This document shows, in pieces, positions 1-12,465 of a DNA stretch of 64,000 nt; position 1 is the first letter of the stretch; every line of letters begins with the position of its first letter. The notes below the pieces were generated by a model. That model was not told where the DNA came from, did no database searches, and saw nothing but the letters and a program-made list of their open reading frames with translations. The translations under genes were made by a program, and so were the position numbers. This DNA is from Ophiura sarsii (taxonomy: Eukaryota; Echinodermata; Ophiuroidea; Amphilepidida; Ophiuridae): contig CM069457.1 in the NCBI GenBank assembly GCA_035610835.1, positions 40,961,319-41,025,318 of the forward strand. The letters run 5' to 3'.

Positions 1-108
1 AAAAAATTGAAACAATTTTGGAAAAAAAAAAAGAAGAAACAAATTCCGACCGACCGACCTGAATTTAAATATTTGGCACTTGAGGGCAACACAACATTTT
101 TTTAGGCC
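1..108. mobile_element. Partial copy of a TTA-flanked GGCCTAAAA element
   Basis: The right end of an element whose complete copy lies at 49851-50233. The sequence shows an A-rich run, the CCGACCGACC motif and a terminal TTTTTTTAGGCC followed by TTA at 109-111. The left end is outside the window. The 3-bp TTA flank resembles PIF/Harbinger-type duplications, but the class is inferred. No coding capacity is seen. Confidence 0.6.
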
Positions 109-111
109 TTA

Positions 112-830
112 TTTATTGACAATCGTTTCTGGTTAGACTAGCCATTGAACAAAGTGCTCAATACCGTAAATGGCAGAGCTTATAATTTGTTTTATATTTT
201 CAGTTATATATAAAGTTGTTAAAGGCATCGACACTTTTGAGACACCCCATATTATCTAATAATTATTATATACCTTTATGCGAAAACTGTTGGCACAATG
301 GAGTGCCAATGCATCATTAATATAAAAAGGTACGTCTGATTTAATACATGTTTTGAATTGAGTATAAGAGAGAAGTTAATCGAAAATAGCTTCATTCAAG
401 CACTTGCGTCAAGGAAATCACAAGATAGTCGATTCATTACGCACTGATATTCTAGGTTCATTGGACTTAACATGTATATAACTCCTTGGATGGTCACAAT
501 AAACACCATATTTATTAGATTTGCTTTTGCCGGATGACAAACCTGACGGCAATCAACTGTGTATCTACTAGAATGGATTTTTTTCTTCTTCTTTTTCATT
601 TTTTTTACCAAAAAACTAATAAAGCAACAGTGTCCTTGATATATTCGTGCTTTGCAAAACAGATGATTTCGGACTAGAGTGGGGCATTGCGCTTTACTAA
701 ATACTTCCAACACACCCCCACACGCAGCTTTTTCTCTCCGCGTGGTGTGTTGAAAATGCGAATTTGGAAACGTCAAGGATTTTCAATCACCCTGAAAGCC
801 CTGAACGCCATGAAACCCGTTTGAAAACTA
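112..830. other. No gene recognised
   Basis: AT-rich sequence with short pyrimidine tracts. The open frames here have no recognisable motif and are treated as chance. Confidence 0.4.
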
Positions 831-834
831 TGCT

Positions 835-1005
835 GGCAGCACGTGGCGCCTCAGTCTATCGACAAAGCTATTGGATTTCATTATCATATTTGGAATCACT
901 ATGCGAAATGCATTAAAATAAGTACAAACATGCCTTGGTTCAGTAATTATCGAGATAAGAATTTGAAAGTTGGGAAAGGTTTCTGAAAAATCTGTTTTGT
1001 ATATA
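835..1005 (-). mobile_element. Degenerate family A MITE copy
   Basis: It matches the interior of family A (see 27283-27529) in reverse orientation, with the recognisable ATTTGGAATCAC, AAATGCATT and GGGAAAGGTTTCTGAAAAAT blocks. Both termini and the TTAA flanks are eroded, so it is an older copy. Confidence 0.7.
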
Positions 1006-1162
1006 TATGTCCAAGATTGCATAGTGATTTCCTCCTCATGAGGAACACATGGTTTCATTAAAAAGAAGACTTGAATTTGTAAGATTTCCTTACATAACTG
1101 CTCAAAACAATTTGGAATATCTTTTCTAGCAAAAGATTTTCAAATATCGCGGGATATGTTCA

Positions 1163-1407
1163 TTAACACTTTCCACGCGGCAGGCAGCTGCAGACGACAT
1201 TCCAAAATTTCACAAAATGTTTCAAAAATATCAAAATTGTTAAATTTCATAATCATATTTGGAATCACCATGTGAAATGCATTGAAATAAGTACAAACAT
1301 ACCTAGTATTGATTTAGTAATCCTTGAGATACACTTTGAAAATTGGGAAAGGTTTCTGACTTTTTTTTGGTATATGGTAAAACTAATAGCCGCGTGGAAA
1401 GTGTTAA
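1163..1407 (-). mobile_element. Full-length family A MITE
   Basis: Bounded by TTAA at both ends. The termini are CACTTTCCACGCGGC on the left and GCCGCGTGGAAAGTG on the right, an inverted repeat of about 15 bp. It is about 245 bp including the TTAA duplications and is non-coding. TTAA target duplications are established for piggyBac and Kolobok transposons; which of these mobilised it is not decided by the sequence. Confidence 0.88.
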
Positions 1408-1893
1408 GTGTTATATCCATGTAAAGTTGATGTGTTCATAGGTCATTATCACAGTCCAATCAACTTATTTCAACCCCCCCCCCCCTTTTTTTTGTACAAT
1501 TCACAGTAGAGCGTAGGTAGATGCTATAGTCTGCTCATCGTAAATACTATATTTTCTCTAAAACTTAAAGGTCGTTGAGAGCGCGGAAAGGTCGCGAATC
1601 AATAACACTGTTAACGGCTAGAATGTTGTTCAACCCATGGCTACACAATGCAATAAGCTTTTATAGTTATGTAATGGTTATATCATTATGAACCGGTAAA
1701 CAATGGAGAGAAAAAAATGTTGTCATATTATCAAATGGACAAAATATTGCTACTCATAATATGCATTCTAAAATGATGGTTATTTCCCTTTCTTCCCTGA
1801 CGTGATCATTATCTTAGATTTGTTTGCTTGAAGAAAAAACCGAAATCCCTTCTTGAGGCAAAAACCACAAAATTGTACATATCAATCTGTTCA
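1408..1893. other. No gene recognised
   Basis: Intergenic sequence with a C-run followed by a T-run at about 1477-1493. No coding signal is seen. Confidence 0.4.
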
Positions 1894-2002
1894 TTAACAT
1901 TTTCCACGCGGCTATTTATTTTTCCCATTACAAAACAGATTTATCAGAAACCTTTCCCAATTTTCAAAGTCTATCTCAAGAATTACTGAACCAATACTAG
2001 GC

Positions 2003-3182
2003 ATACTGTTTTACTTAAGAGAATGAACACAGAGCTAGGTGTATCAGGTACTGCCCTACAATGGTTTAAGTCCTATCTCTCTGATAGACAGAGCCGTGTG
2101 TCCATTGGCAACAGCTACTCTGATCCTGTTGATCTAAAATATGGTCTACCGCAAGGATCCATTCTAGGTCCCTTAAAGTTTTTAATCTACACGCTCCCTC
2201 TCGGTAACATCATTCGTCGCCATGGCTTAGACTTCCACCTTTATGCAGACGACGCGCAGTTATACTGTTCCTTTAACCCAAAAATACCTGGTGCTAGGCA
2301 ACACGCTATCGAGAGGCTGCAACTGTGTATTTGTGAAATCCAAAATTGGATGACCATTAACATGTTGAAATTAAATGAGAGCAAAACAGAGTTTATTGTG
2401 TTTGGATCACCCCATTTTCTCCAGAGCTTGCCACCTGTGTCACTGGCAAATGTTGATGCACATATTGAACCAACGCTGTCTGTTCGGAACCTGGGTGTAA
2501 AATTTGATGCACATATGACCATGACCAAACAAATATCTAGCCTCTGTCAATCTACACATTACCAGTTAAGAAACATCCGTAGAATAAAGCGATACCTCGA
2601 TAAAGACACTCTTCATCATGTCGTTAGAGCTTTAGTTATCTCTCGTCTTGACTATGGTAATCTTCTCCTATTTGGTGCTACCGGACGGAACATGAATTGA
2701 ACAGAGTTAAAAAATTGCAGAACAATGCCGCTCGGTTGATATGTTCCATATCCATGCGTGACCATATTACTCCCACGCTTAAAGAACTCCACTGGCTGCC
2801 CATACGGGAAAGGATTCAATTCAAACTCTGTCTTTTTGTCTTCAAAAGCATGAACAATACTGCACCTGGATATTTATGCAATTTACTGTCACCATATGTT
2901 CCTCGAAGAGCTCTTCGTTCTGCAAATGACATTACTCGCCTAAATGTTCCTAGGACAAATAAGGTCTTGGGTCAGAAATCTTTCAGTGTAGCTGGTCCAC
3001 GGGCATGGAACAATCTCCCTCGTACCATAAGAGAAATTGACAATATCTCTAATTTTCGTTGTAGTCTCAAGACTCACCTTTTTCCATGCTAAATGTATTT
3101 TGAGTTCTGATGTGTTACATGCGCTATGATCTAGATGGAATAGCGCTATATAAATATTAATTGTTATGTTATGTTATGTTAT
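2003..3182 (+). mobile_element. 5'-truncated L2/CR1-type LINE
   Basis: A non-LTR retrotransposon fragment containing the C-terminal half of a reverse transcriptase and the conserved post-RT tail. The 3' end has the motif TAGCGCTATATAAAT followed by a short tandem repeat of ATGTT units, as is typical of L2/CR1-group elements that end in short tandem repeats instead of long poly(A). The 5' end is abrupt, consistent with incomplete reverse transcription at insertion. It is nested in a family A MITE. One frameshift makes it non-functional. Confidence 0.9.
2023..3092 (+). pseudogene. LINE reverse transcriptase fragment, frameshifted
   Basis: The first frame (2023-2700) encodes about 225 residues of the RT palm: GLPQGSILGP at residues 41-50 and the catalytic YADD at 74-77, preceded by the substrate-binding block WFKSYLSDRQ. 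The second frame (open to 3092) carries the post-RT region, with HWLPIRERIQFKLCLFVFKS, AGPRAWNNLPRTIRE and LKTHLFPC, a signature tail of L2/CR1 proteins. A one-base frame change near 2680-2690 joins the two. In frame the protein continues upstream of the first Met to about 2003, so that Met is not a real start. The endonuclease domain and RT N-terminus are missing. Function would have been target-primed reverse transcription; this copy is dead. Confidence 0.92.
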
Positions 3183-3318
3183 CTTTATACTTATTTCAAT
3201 GCATTTCTCATGGTGATTCCAAATATGGTGATGGAATTAAATAATTGTGAAATTGTTGAAACATTTTGTAAACATTTGGAATGTCGTCTGCAGCCGCCTG
3301 CCACGTGGAAAGCGTTAA

Positions 3319-4524
3319 TATACATTTCACAGTTGTTATTCTATTATATCGAGTCTTGACTCGATGTGCTTTTGTATGGGATGTCATTGTATTGAACACT
3401 TTGCTATCGAAACCGGTCAGAGGCATGCACTGATGAATGGGGAACTGTGATTCATTTCACACAAATTGTTATTGCTAAGCACACTATGCAATGATATCCC
3501 ATCAAAAACCACTTTAATGCGACTTTGTTCTATGTTGGTATATGGTTACGTCATTATAACTTTAAAAGTGTACATGCGGTTTTTATGAATGAGATGTAAT
3601 ATTGTGGAGAGGAAATTTGCTCGTTAAACATGTTAAGTGTTTTGATACCGTTTACTGGTTTTAAATCAGCTAACATTACAGTACCTGGTCTGTCACTTTT
3701 GTGTTAGGTACATAAATAATATAGTTTTGGTTATCAGTATCGTGGAAATAGTGCTTACAAAGAATCCTTTTCTGATTTCAGCTTCACGATAATACAATGA
3801 GGACCCCCGTGTTTTACGGCAAAATACAGACCCTCTCAATTGCCAGGGTAGATTTAATTATTTAGTTTATTTTTCTTTATCATTTACACAACCCAAATGT
3901 TTGATTTCTTTATTAAGAATACCCTAGAAATTCCCAAAGTAATGGTTAGTTTGACATGTAGAACATGTTATCCCTTCTATTGCATAAAGGTTATTGCAAA
4001 AACAATTCTATAAAATTACCATTTAGCCTATATTAAAGGAATTGGCTCGTTAGATTGAGACTTAATGCGAATTAAAATTTGATATTGGAATTTTTAACAA
4101 CCACTAAGTTCAGCACACAATTACACTGACAAAATTGTACACGCAATAAAATGTTATTTTCAGGCGAACATTACGAAAATGTGATGAATATATAAACATC
4201 AGAAGAGGTGCGCCGGAACTGCTCGTGAAAAAAACACATAAAATGATGATAGAAACATTCCGAGTCATGGGCTCATTGTTTAAAACGAATTGGTGGGGTT
4301 GTTTTTGCCTACATATCTGATCACATGTTCGGTTAATAGAGAGAATTGGTAGTGACGAATTTGTTAACCAAATGATTAAGATCCGTATGGTAATTACTAA
4401 ATGCAGTTACAACCTTTGAAACACTCACCACGAATTGCTTTCACATTCAAAGTTATACACCAATATAGGTCAAAAAGCATGCAACATTCAAATTAACGCT
4501 TGATTAAATGTATCGATCCTACAT
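3319..4524. other. No gene recognised
   Basis: AT-rich unique-looking sequence. No repeat shared with the rest of the window and no coding motif were recognised. Confidence 0.4.
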
Positions 4525-4862
4525 TTAAAGGTAGGTGTTCCGATTTCTGGCCCTATTTTCAACTTGATGTTTTCTATTCTACATGTAGGGTTATCCCTAA
4601 ATAGTCATATTCCAAAGTTTGAGTTGCATAACTCCAATGGTTCATATTTTAGAATCACAAGGTGACAACATTTGCCCATTGAGTAGTAGTATACAAACTA
4701 GCCGGATAATTCACTGCATGTTGGCCTATAACGTCTAAATATCTTGCACCTATAATAGATTTCACAGAAATAATGAGAAAAATATAGGTTTTCTTTTGAT
4801 ATCAAAATATGTTGATGTGAAGAGAAAAAAATCTTTAAAGTGATCGGAACATACACCTTTAA
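4525..4862 (+). mobile_element. Family B MITE (TTAA-AGGT termini)
   Basis: Begins TTAA-AGGTAGGTGTTCCGAT and ends AGTGATCGGAACATACACCT-TTAA, giving a TTAA duplication and TIRs that contain GATCGGAACA. Related copies lie at 37974-38329, 49296-49665 and, rearranged, 47362-47700. It is about 338 bp and non-coding. AGG-type ends with TTAA duplications suggest a Kolobok-like source, which is inference. Confidence 0.82.
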
Positions 4863-6170
4863 TAATTATATTCAGTCCAGTAGAAGTAAATTTGTATATC
4901 TGTAGTTAATAGGGTACTACAAGAAAACTATTTCGTGGCTTATAAAGAGGCCGAATTATTTCACATTTACATTATCCTTATTGGTTATGATGATTATGAT
5001 GATTATCAGTTCAATCATAACATTTGATAATCCAGGATGTATTAAATAAACTATAGCATTTGCGAATATTGGTGACGCTCCCTCAATTTCCATTCAAAAT
5101 GAAATGACAATTTTGACAGATCCGTGAAATTTTGATCGAAATCACCTAACACCTACAAAATATAATAATACATTTGTTTTTGCAACGATGATAAATGTAA
5201 AATTCGGATTAGATTAGAATTTTAGTCAATCAGTGACTTAACCGATAACTTCGATTTGGAAGGGCACAAGGATGCTGATATTCAGGAAATTCTTTAAACT
5301 ATCGTCTGAAAAACTATAATCATTTAGTGGTGTGGAATCCAGGTCAACGAGACATGATGGTGTAATTAAACAGTGATCAAAATGTAATTGCTGTCAAAAC
5401 ACCATTTAAATATTTATATCATATTAATATATTATGCATCCAAATTGAGTGTAATGATTCTTTTTTGCCATTTAGAATAATGTATTATGTATGTGTAATT
5501 GTTTTTTGTTGCGGAGCTAGAGAAATAGCTACATGCATTATTAAAGGGCAAGCCACTCAGTCGCGATACTCTTTTTACGGTATGCAACATACATATCAGT
5601 TCATACCAAAATACACTTTAAAGCTAACATGTTAACACAAAATTGTATAAAGATAATAAAACAAAACAATGTGACGTGTTGAAAAAAGACAATAAAACAA
5701 ATACAGACAAGACAAGACTGACATGTAAGATAGATATTTACAACCTTATGCAAACAACATGAACTTATGCAATCATTTAGGAGGAAGTAGCGATACTCGT
5801 AACGATATAAATTTATACCAGTATCGCCCGATACTAAAACATCAAAATATACCAGTGTCGCCCAATACTTGAACGTATATAAACGTCCCAGTGTCGCTTA
5901 CGATTAGAACAGAAACTAAATATCGCCCGATACTGGAACGGTTTTCCCTTTTTTTTAATCTTCAATAGGCCTCCAACGTTCGACATGTTTTTTTTCCCAT
6001 CACATTTATATTGATTGCCCCCGGCCCCACCCCTCCCTTAATTAAAATTTACACCCTTAGGCCAACTTTAGTATATAACTTGCAAAGCAGCTTTATATTG
6101 GTTTAGTGTGAAGAAATGTAGATTAAAATCAGTCGTTCAAGTCCGTTGCTTATCGCGTTCTACTGCCACG
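4863..6170. other. Gene-free stretch with a degenerate CCAGTATCG repeat patch
   Basis: Mostly unrecognised AT-rich DNA. At about 5790-5945 there are four or five decayed copies of the CCAGTATCG/CGATACTGG half-sites that form dense arrays at 29.7-30.75 kb, without the terminal repeats of that element. This looks like a relic. Confidence 0.6.
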
Positions 6171-7083
6171 AATTAGGGAAATATATAACTTTTTGAAATA
6201 TTTTTTCTTCTTTTCTTAAATCGGACAAACTCACTGAATAATTTAAGTATTTTAAAAATAAAATGATTAAACGAGAGATTCAACACGTTCTTAGATGATT
6301 CCTTTATTTGAGTACAGTAATAATTATAAAAAGGTAGCACAAAAGTGCAGAGTTTGATGAATACAGCGTAACGAGTGTTAGCTGACTTTACTAAGCGCTC
6401 ACTGTGACTTGAAGTGATCAAATTGCATGACGTGCCGCGTCGTCGAGCTTTATAGAGGTTGAGGTGAGAATGTTAAATACGGCGTGTATACATAAAGAGA
6501 ACACGAAATGGCGGGGTGGATCGCAAAGTGAAGTGATTTCATTACGTATTATGTTCGCGTCAGAGCGGGTTTATTTTAAAGTGAGGTTGTATGGGTTTTC
6601 TTGGATGGACTAAAAAGAAACCCTGTTACATGCACAGGCAAACGGACCTCTCAGGTCGGATCTGACGGATTGGGTGGGGTGGTTTTTTCTTCTTCTTTTT
6701 TTTTTTGGGGGGGGGTCCCCTTTTTTTCCCCTTGAAATTGACCGTAAAAATCCCAGAAAAATCTGTAGTTTTTTTTAAAAATCTGTAAACAATTTGACGT
6801 TTTTAGGCAAGCAACCCTTTTTGGGGGGGCGGGGAGTATTGGTATTTATTTGCGCGTAATTATTTTCTAAAAAAAAAATGGGTCTGTCGGGCCCGCACAA
6901 CAGGGTTTCTTTTTTTCTTCGTATATTGGGAATGGGAATAGAGAGTTCTTATTATAAATATAACACGCTACAGACGGGTTCACCATTCCACTTGTTGGAT
7001 TGTTGGCATTGGTCGATGATAATTTATTTTTATAATGAAAATAATGGTTACATGTATAGAGGAGAATCGTACATTGTAAAAAG
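6171..7083. other. No gene recognised
   Basis: Contains G- and T-homopolymer runs around 6680-6830. Open frames here have no recognisable domain. Confidence 0.35.
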
Positions 7084-7534
7084 AGGTTATCCGTGTAGTC
7101 ATGCGCAACGGACTAAAAAGGGATTCGCACCCAGCCTATTCTGCATTCAATTGAATCGGTGCATGACGTCCAATTCGTTGCATGGACCGTGTTACCAAAT
7201 TGGCCTACATATTATCACGAAACAGGTTTGTCTTCTTTCTGAAAATATTCAACACAGTTTTTATTCCAGACAAGATGACAGCTAATCCAAAACACCAATG
7301 CCAACAATAGAGGTTACCCATGTAGCCATGCGCAACGGATTACAAAGGGGAATCGCACCCGGACCTTTTTACATTCAATTTCGATTGGTGCGCATGACGT
7401 CCCCTTCATTGCAGAAACCGTGTTACCAAATTGGCTTACATATTATCACGAAACAGGTGTGTCTTCTTTGAAAGAAGTTCTTTCTGAAAATATTCAACAC
7501 AGATATAATTCCCGACCAGATGACAGCTAATCCA
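7084..7534 (+). repeat. Tandem duplication of a ~225-bp unit, two copies
   Basis: Copy 1 (about 7084-7295) and copy 2 (about 7309-7534) share AGAGGTTA-CC-TGTAG-CATGCGCAACGG, CCGTGTTACCAAATTGGC, ACATATTATCACGAAACAGG and GATGACAGCTAATCC in the same order. They differ by substitutions and small indels. No protein is recognised; the frame across copy 1 is not conserved in copy 2. Confidence 0.8.
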
Positions 7535-7906
7535 TTACATGGATAACCTCTTAAAGATATCAAAAATAAATGGCAACGACTTCTCTAGATTCCGCTTGCG
7601 TGACAGCCTACTCCAGGTCTCATGCGTGTTTCTGACTGCCACCAGTGGTCAGGAAAATATTTGTTGGATGACAAGTGATACGAATTCTTTACCTGTCAGA
7701 TACACTTAACCAAACGAAATGCCAGAAGAATATGCACAGGTATATATATTAACCCTAACCCTACCATATACCACAATATACCACGACAGAGTTTGTTCTT
7801 ATCAACCGGCGTGGAAGTTTTCGCTGAAAAAAATGGACCCATCCTACACTCGTGGTGTACTGGAAAATCCCAAGTCCTGTGTGCCGGAGGTCCCTAGTTC
7901 AACCGT

Positions 7907-7937
<31 letters not shown>

Positions 7938-8654
7938 CCCGGTGATATTTTAGGTCACATTTCGCCTTGCGGAAAAAAATGTCTGAAAAAGTGGAGGTAG
8001 AGTTAGGGTTAAAAGGAGGATACGTCGCCTTAAGACAGACAGTGTTGTATGCTTGATTATTAGCCCCAAATTGCTCTAAGCAGTTTACAGTTTAATAAAA
8101 CACGGGATCCAATAGGGGATGTGTAATATAATTACAATGAGAACAGGTGGTTTTTGTCTGTATGGTATAACAGAAATAGATTCTTGGCGTATTAGTGATC
8201 TTTGTATTGGCTCGTCAAACATGCGCAAGTTGATATGGGACATAACTGGTAACCTGTCCTATAAAATATGACTATTTTTTAAATATTTATTGTTGGTGCG
8301 AAGTGTTAGACGTTGCGGCGGTGTTCCACTTAAAATAATACTATACTAACGTCCGCATAAATGTCAGACTATATAACATTGGTACGGTTTAAAAAACAAA
8401 ACCTTTATTCTCTAATTATAAGGTTTGATAAAATTCACTAGAAATAAAATGAGACATACCATTAGGGGGGGGGGGGGGGGGGGGGGGGCGGCATATTTAA
8501 GGCAGCAGTCTAATGATATACTAAGAAAAAAAGAAAAAAACACCTTATTTAAATGTTGGGTCTCTAATATCTATAATTGAGTGACAATGCCTTGAAATTA
8601 GAACTTACTGAAACCTAAAAGTTGCTACACGATAAAGTTCGTATGATACTGATT
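7535..8654. other. Gene-free stretch with long poly-G runs
   Basis: Uninterrupted G runs lie at about 7908-7934 and 8465-8488. The segment at about 8280-8440 is a diverged copy of about 33200-33360 (shared blocks: AATAATA...ATGTCAGAC-ATATAACA and CCTTTATTCTCTA). No gene is seen. Confidence 0.55.
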
Positions 8655-8877
8655 GTTTAACGCGGCTATTGGTTTTACCAAATACAAAACAGATCTTTCA
8701 GAAACTGTTTCCAATTTTCAAGGTCTATCTCAAGGATTACTGAACCAATACTAGACTTATTTCAATGTGTTTCTTATTGTGATTCCAAATATAATATAGT
8801 AATTAAATTAAAGTGATTTTGACATTCTTGAAACATTTTGTGATTTTTTTGGAATGTCGTCTGCAGACGACATTCCA
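8655..8877 (+). mobile_element. Family A MITE, damaged ends
   Basis: The left end is shortened to TTTAACGCGGCTATTGGTTTTACC. The interior blocks AATTTTCAAGGTCTATCTCAAGG and GAAACATTTTGTGA are clear. The right end breaks into the palindrome GTCGTCTGCAGACGAC, so the outer terminus has been lost. Confidence 0.8.
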
Positions 8878-9169
8878 TGACACTCATTACTTTCAGACGT
8901 AAACTTACGTTGAAAAGTTAAAGATGATTGTTTTAATGAACGATTTCGCCCGTTTATGGATCCACATCATTTCCTGCCATTAAAAGGTACACACTACTTT
9001 TCGGATTATATATACGATACAAATTGACGGAGTGAACATTTGCATATACAGAACAACAAAATGTCACGGTCAACTGACAAATGCTTTTAATTTCTCAATT
9101 TAAATTGCGAGACACGAAAGTAAATGGAGTTTATAAGTAGTGACCTTGATCTAAAGTAAAAATTCATGA

Positions 9170-9960
9170 TATACAAGACCAAAACGTAGTTGTTACCCTT
9201 GTAGGGGATTAAATGCAATGCTGCATAGTGTTGCTGTGTTACGTAACCGGGGAATAGTCATACTGTATAATACGCGGGCTCAAAGATCCAACAAAAGTTG
9301 AATTATAAACTACCCTAAGAAGATTTCTTGATGCACCCCAGGATGCTTCACTTTCATCACATGACCACTGATTTCTGTCACCAGTGTCTACTGGTTCCCA
9401 TCGACATACAGTGGAAGGAAATGCTTATAAAGTTGTTAAACGAGGGTCTTTAAGAAAATCCTGTTGCAAGTAATATGATTGATGTGTCTTTAATACAGTC
9501 CTCTCTTGATTTTCTTGATTTTCTCTCAAGTTTTAGTTGGGATTCAACTTCTTTCATATTTGTGGCCAAGTTTACCCTATCTGCACAATGTTTTACTATG
9601 GTAGAGGTTAGAGGTCAGACGACCTCCAGCTGTTAATTACTTTAACACATGTGTGGCACTGTTTGTTTTGGTGATAAGCCCTGCTGGTACTGTAGGGGCG
9701 CTAAGCATGATGGGGTACATCAAGAAATCTTCTTTGTAAACTACCCATGGAATCTTGACGGAATTAAGTGACGGAATTAAGTGGAGAAAGAAAATGAGTG
9801 ACCTTTCATTCAAAGTAAGATTCATGTTATTCAAGTCGAAATGTAATTGTTACCCTTGAATAGGATTAAATATGCAGTTTATTCCGCATAGTATTGCTGC
9901 GTTGGAAGAAAAGGGAATAGCTTATCATATGTTGGTGCAAAGAATAGATCAAGTTGATTT
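9170..9960. repeat. Diverged local duplication with an inverted segment
   Basis: About 9155-9265 and 9805-9930 align directly (shared: TTGTTACCCTTG, GATTAAAT, GCATAGT-TTGCTG). About 9317-9347 and 9710-9745 align as inverted arms (AAGAAGATTTCTTGATG against its complement). The unit is old and non-coding. Confidence 0.6.
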
Positions 9961-10448
9961 TCAGATGACCGATAGTATATTGAAGGGGTTCAGCTGAATA
10001 GAAAAGATAGTAACATTTCAATCTTTTATGAACCAACAAATTGAGGTACTAATAAAGTAAAGGTAGTATTCCAATTATTGAAGTCTAATTAAATTCTCTT
10101 TATCATTGTTTATATTTGAACACAAAACCTTCCCGTGTTTTAAAACATAACACACAACAAGACATTTCTATTACTCAACTCTAGAGGGCGCATTTATAAC
10201 ATTTCTTGCGAATATCCTGCTGTGTTTTCAAAATGTAATAAGTATCGTCGGTGGTATTACATGGTGACGTGTGGTCGATCGTAATACATAATGACGTATG
10301 ATAAGTTTTGGTCGTTTTTGTGAATGTTTTGAACTATCCTTGTATTAGTTATTTTAATAGAGTCCCCAGCCTAAACATTTAAAAGTTAATGGGCAATCAA
10401 ATATTGATTTGGTGTACAAGAAGCTAATACAAATCTTGTTTTAACACC
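9961..10448. other. No gene recognised
   Basis: AT-rich sequence with no shared repeat or coding motif seen. Confidence 0.35.
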
Positions 10449-10672
10449 TTAACACTTTCCACCCGGTGTTTGGTTGAATACCATGCAAAATGGTTCTTTT
10501 CAACAACAAAAATCCAAACTTTTACAGCCTATATCTATAATTACTGAGACGATACTAGGCATGTTTGTCAATGTATTTTTCTTGGGGATTTCAAATATCG
10601 CAATGAAATTCAATTATTTTGACATTTTTGAAACATTTTGTGAACTTTTGCAACTGTCGTCTGCGCGGAGAC
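10449..10672 (+). mobile_element. Old family A MITE copy
   Basis: Begins TTAACACTTTCCACCCGG and keeps the internal ATACTAGGCATGTTTGT and GACATTTTTGAAACATTTTGTGAA blocks. The right end stops at GTCGTCTGCGCGGAGACGG and has lost the GGAAAGTG terminus. Confidence 0.8.
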
Positions 10673-11754
10673 GGTTCTAGTCAAAGATAACTGCATTGTG
10701 ACGTGACATTGTGTGGTGCAACATGTCCTCATTTTGCGCGCTCATTGTGTTCTCGGGTTACAATATTATTGGACACTACATCTTCTTCAATCTATGGATG
10801 TATTACTTGCCACGCACTCACATTTTATCCACCGTAATATCGAGTAAAGTCACGTAGTAGCCAACGCATAAAGCCATGGACCGATGAACAGGTGGACATG
10901 CCGTGCTGGATTCCTTTCAAGTTACATTTTATTTATTAATCATGGAAGAACGTCCATGCATTCATTCGAGCATGTTACAAGAAAATAACGGGCATTTCTA
11001 TCGTAAGGATTCGTGTCCGGAGAGGGGGGTGAGTACATCCCATACCGTTACGTTATCCGCGTGCAAGGATGTTACCCTAGCAACTGATGGATATTCGAGG
11101 TACTTCTATGTTAGGAAAATATCACCGTAGATAGCAGCGTTCGAATCGATTTGCTGGAGATGAAAATGGCCAAATCTGTCAACGTGAAGTCTACTAATGT
11201 ATATAAATTCTTTAAATACACGCTCCAGTTTGAATCATACCAGGGCTTCTTTAAAATCTGGGTGCAAGCATTGGCCTAATGCCACAAGACTAATACATTA
11301 TAATACTCTCAGAGCCAGCTTAGTCTCGGTGAGACGTTTTGGAAGGTCCTTTAGGTCCGCTATAAAATACTGTCCATCTACTTTGGCACGCACTCGATCA
11401 ACCCTCGCCTTCCAGCGCACATCTTCAGCTTATTCTTGAGCAGCCCCCTGGGGTTGTGCGGAAGTATCCGGCTATCCGACGAAATGCAAAACGAATCTTC
11501 ATTATTGCTTCAAATTACTCCACTTGATCTCGCCATAGTCCGGTAGCCTCTAGGTAAACGGCCACTTCCTTTTAAGTTTGGCAGATCAAATCGATAGATC
11601 GTCCAAAGATTTTTAGCCATGGGGATTTCTTTAATAAGAAGTGTTAGATAGTTGTCAAAAGGTGCAATGCATGTCCGACGATGAAGCTAAGTGTGAAATA
11701 AAAGCGCAGAATACATACGATGCATAGTGGACTCATTTAAACTAAAATAGTGAT
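10673..11754. other. No gene recognised
   Basis: No repeat or gene could be supported. Short open frames lack family motifs. Confidence 0.35.
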
Positions 11755-12465
11755 ACAGGGTGTATCAGAAAGAACTGTACCGAGGCAATATGATTTAATA
11801 CGGTATGAATTCGATTGATATTGTTCAAACCATTTTCACATATATCTTGCGCAAACGCCCAGCTTTCATAAACAATTTAAATGTTGAAAATCGGAAATTT
11901 CTGGTGGAAAATACAGACTTTCTGGTAAAGTTGGTAGATTTCAATTTTGGTCGAAATGATCAATTTAAAAAATCTGTGAAATTACTAACCCTACCTGAGT
12001 TATTCATCCGTCCATAGGACAGGGTTTATTTTTGGTCGCCATATCTCAACTTTTCACATCACTTGTATAACTATTTATTATTTGCATACATTTGTGGGTG
12101 AAAGTTCGGAGATAAATTTTGATTTTTAATCCGCAAATAAATCAGGATTTGTTCTGCTTGAGTGGTTTTAACTTTCCTTTCTTTGGCGGGAGTTTTGAAT
12201 ATTGCTTATGTGGTGTGGGCTACATTGTTTGAAATGTTGGGGTAGTGGTACAGAGGATTGATTGAAATTGAAAACACGTTTTTCATAGATTTTCGATTAT
12301 GTCTTGCCACACGAGAACAAAAAGAGATATCTCAATTAAATTAACATATGATATAGGAAACATGTTTACCTTTATATTGCAGGTGTTTAAATTTAAAACA
12401 ATAATAATTTTGTATTTTTTATGTATTTTAGAAACACGGTACAGTTCTGTCTGATACACCCTGTA
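11755..12465. mobile_element. Mariner-like element with CAGGGTGTATCAGA termini
   Basis: The left end TACAGGGTGTATCAGAAAG and the right end CTGATACACCCTGTA are inverted, with GAACTGTACCG/CGGTACAGTTC just inside. The ends sit on TA, as expected of Tc1/mariner insertions. The 711 bp have no transposase, so it is non-autonomous. A shorter relative is at 17870-18386; it shares both ends and the segment AACGCCCAGCTTTCATAA but differs in the middle. Confidence 0.85.

Larger units (their letters stand above)
1894..3318 (+). mobile_element. Family A MITE split by a LINE insertion
   Basis: The left half (1894-2002) starts TTAACATTTTCCACGCGGC and runs to CCAATACTAGGCAT. The right half (about 3183-3318) resumes at ACTTATTTCAATGC and ends CCACGTGGAAAGCG then TTAA. 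The interruption lies at the CAT/GTTTGTACTTATTTC position of the family consensus. The MITE was therefore present before the LINE at 2003-3182 landed in it. Confidence 0.88.

Noticed and set aside
6878..7285. 135-codon frame overlapping the first unit of the 7.1-kb duplication
   Set aside because: The second unit does not preserve the frame, so coding constraint is not supported.
7748..7765. CCCTAACCCTACC resembling telomeric repeat
   Set aside because: Only about two units, not a tandem run; likely chance.
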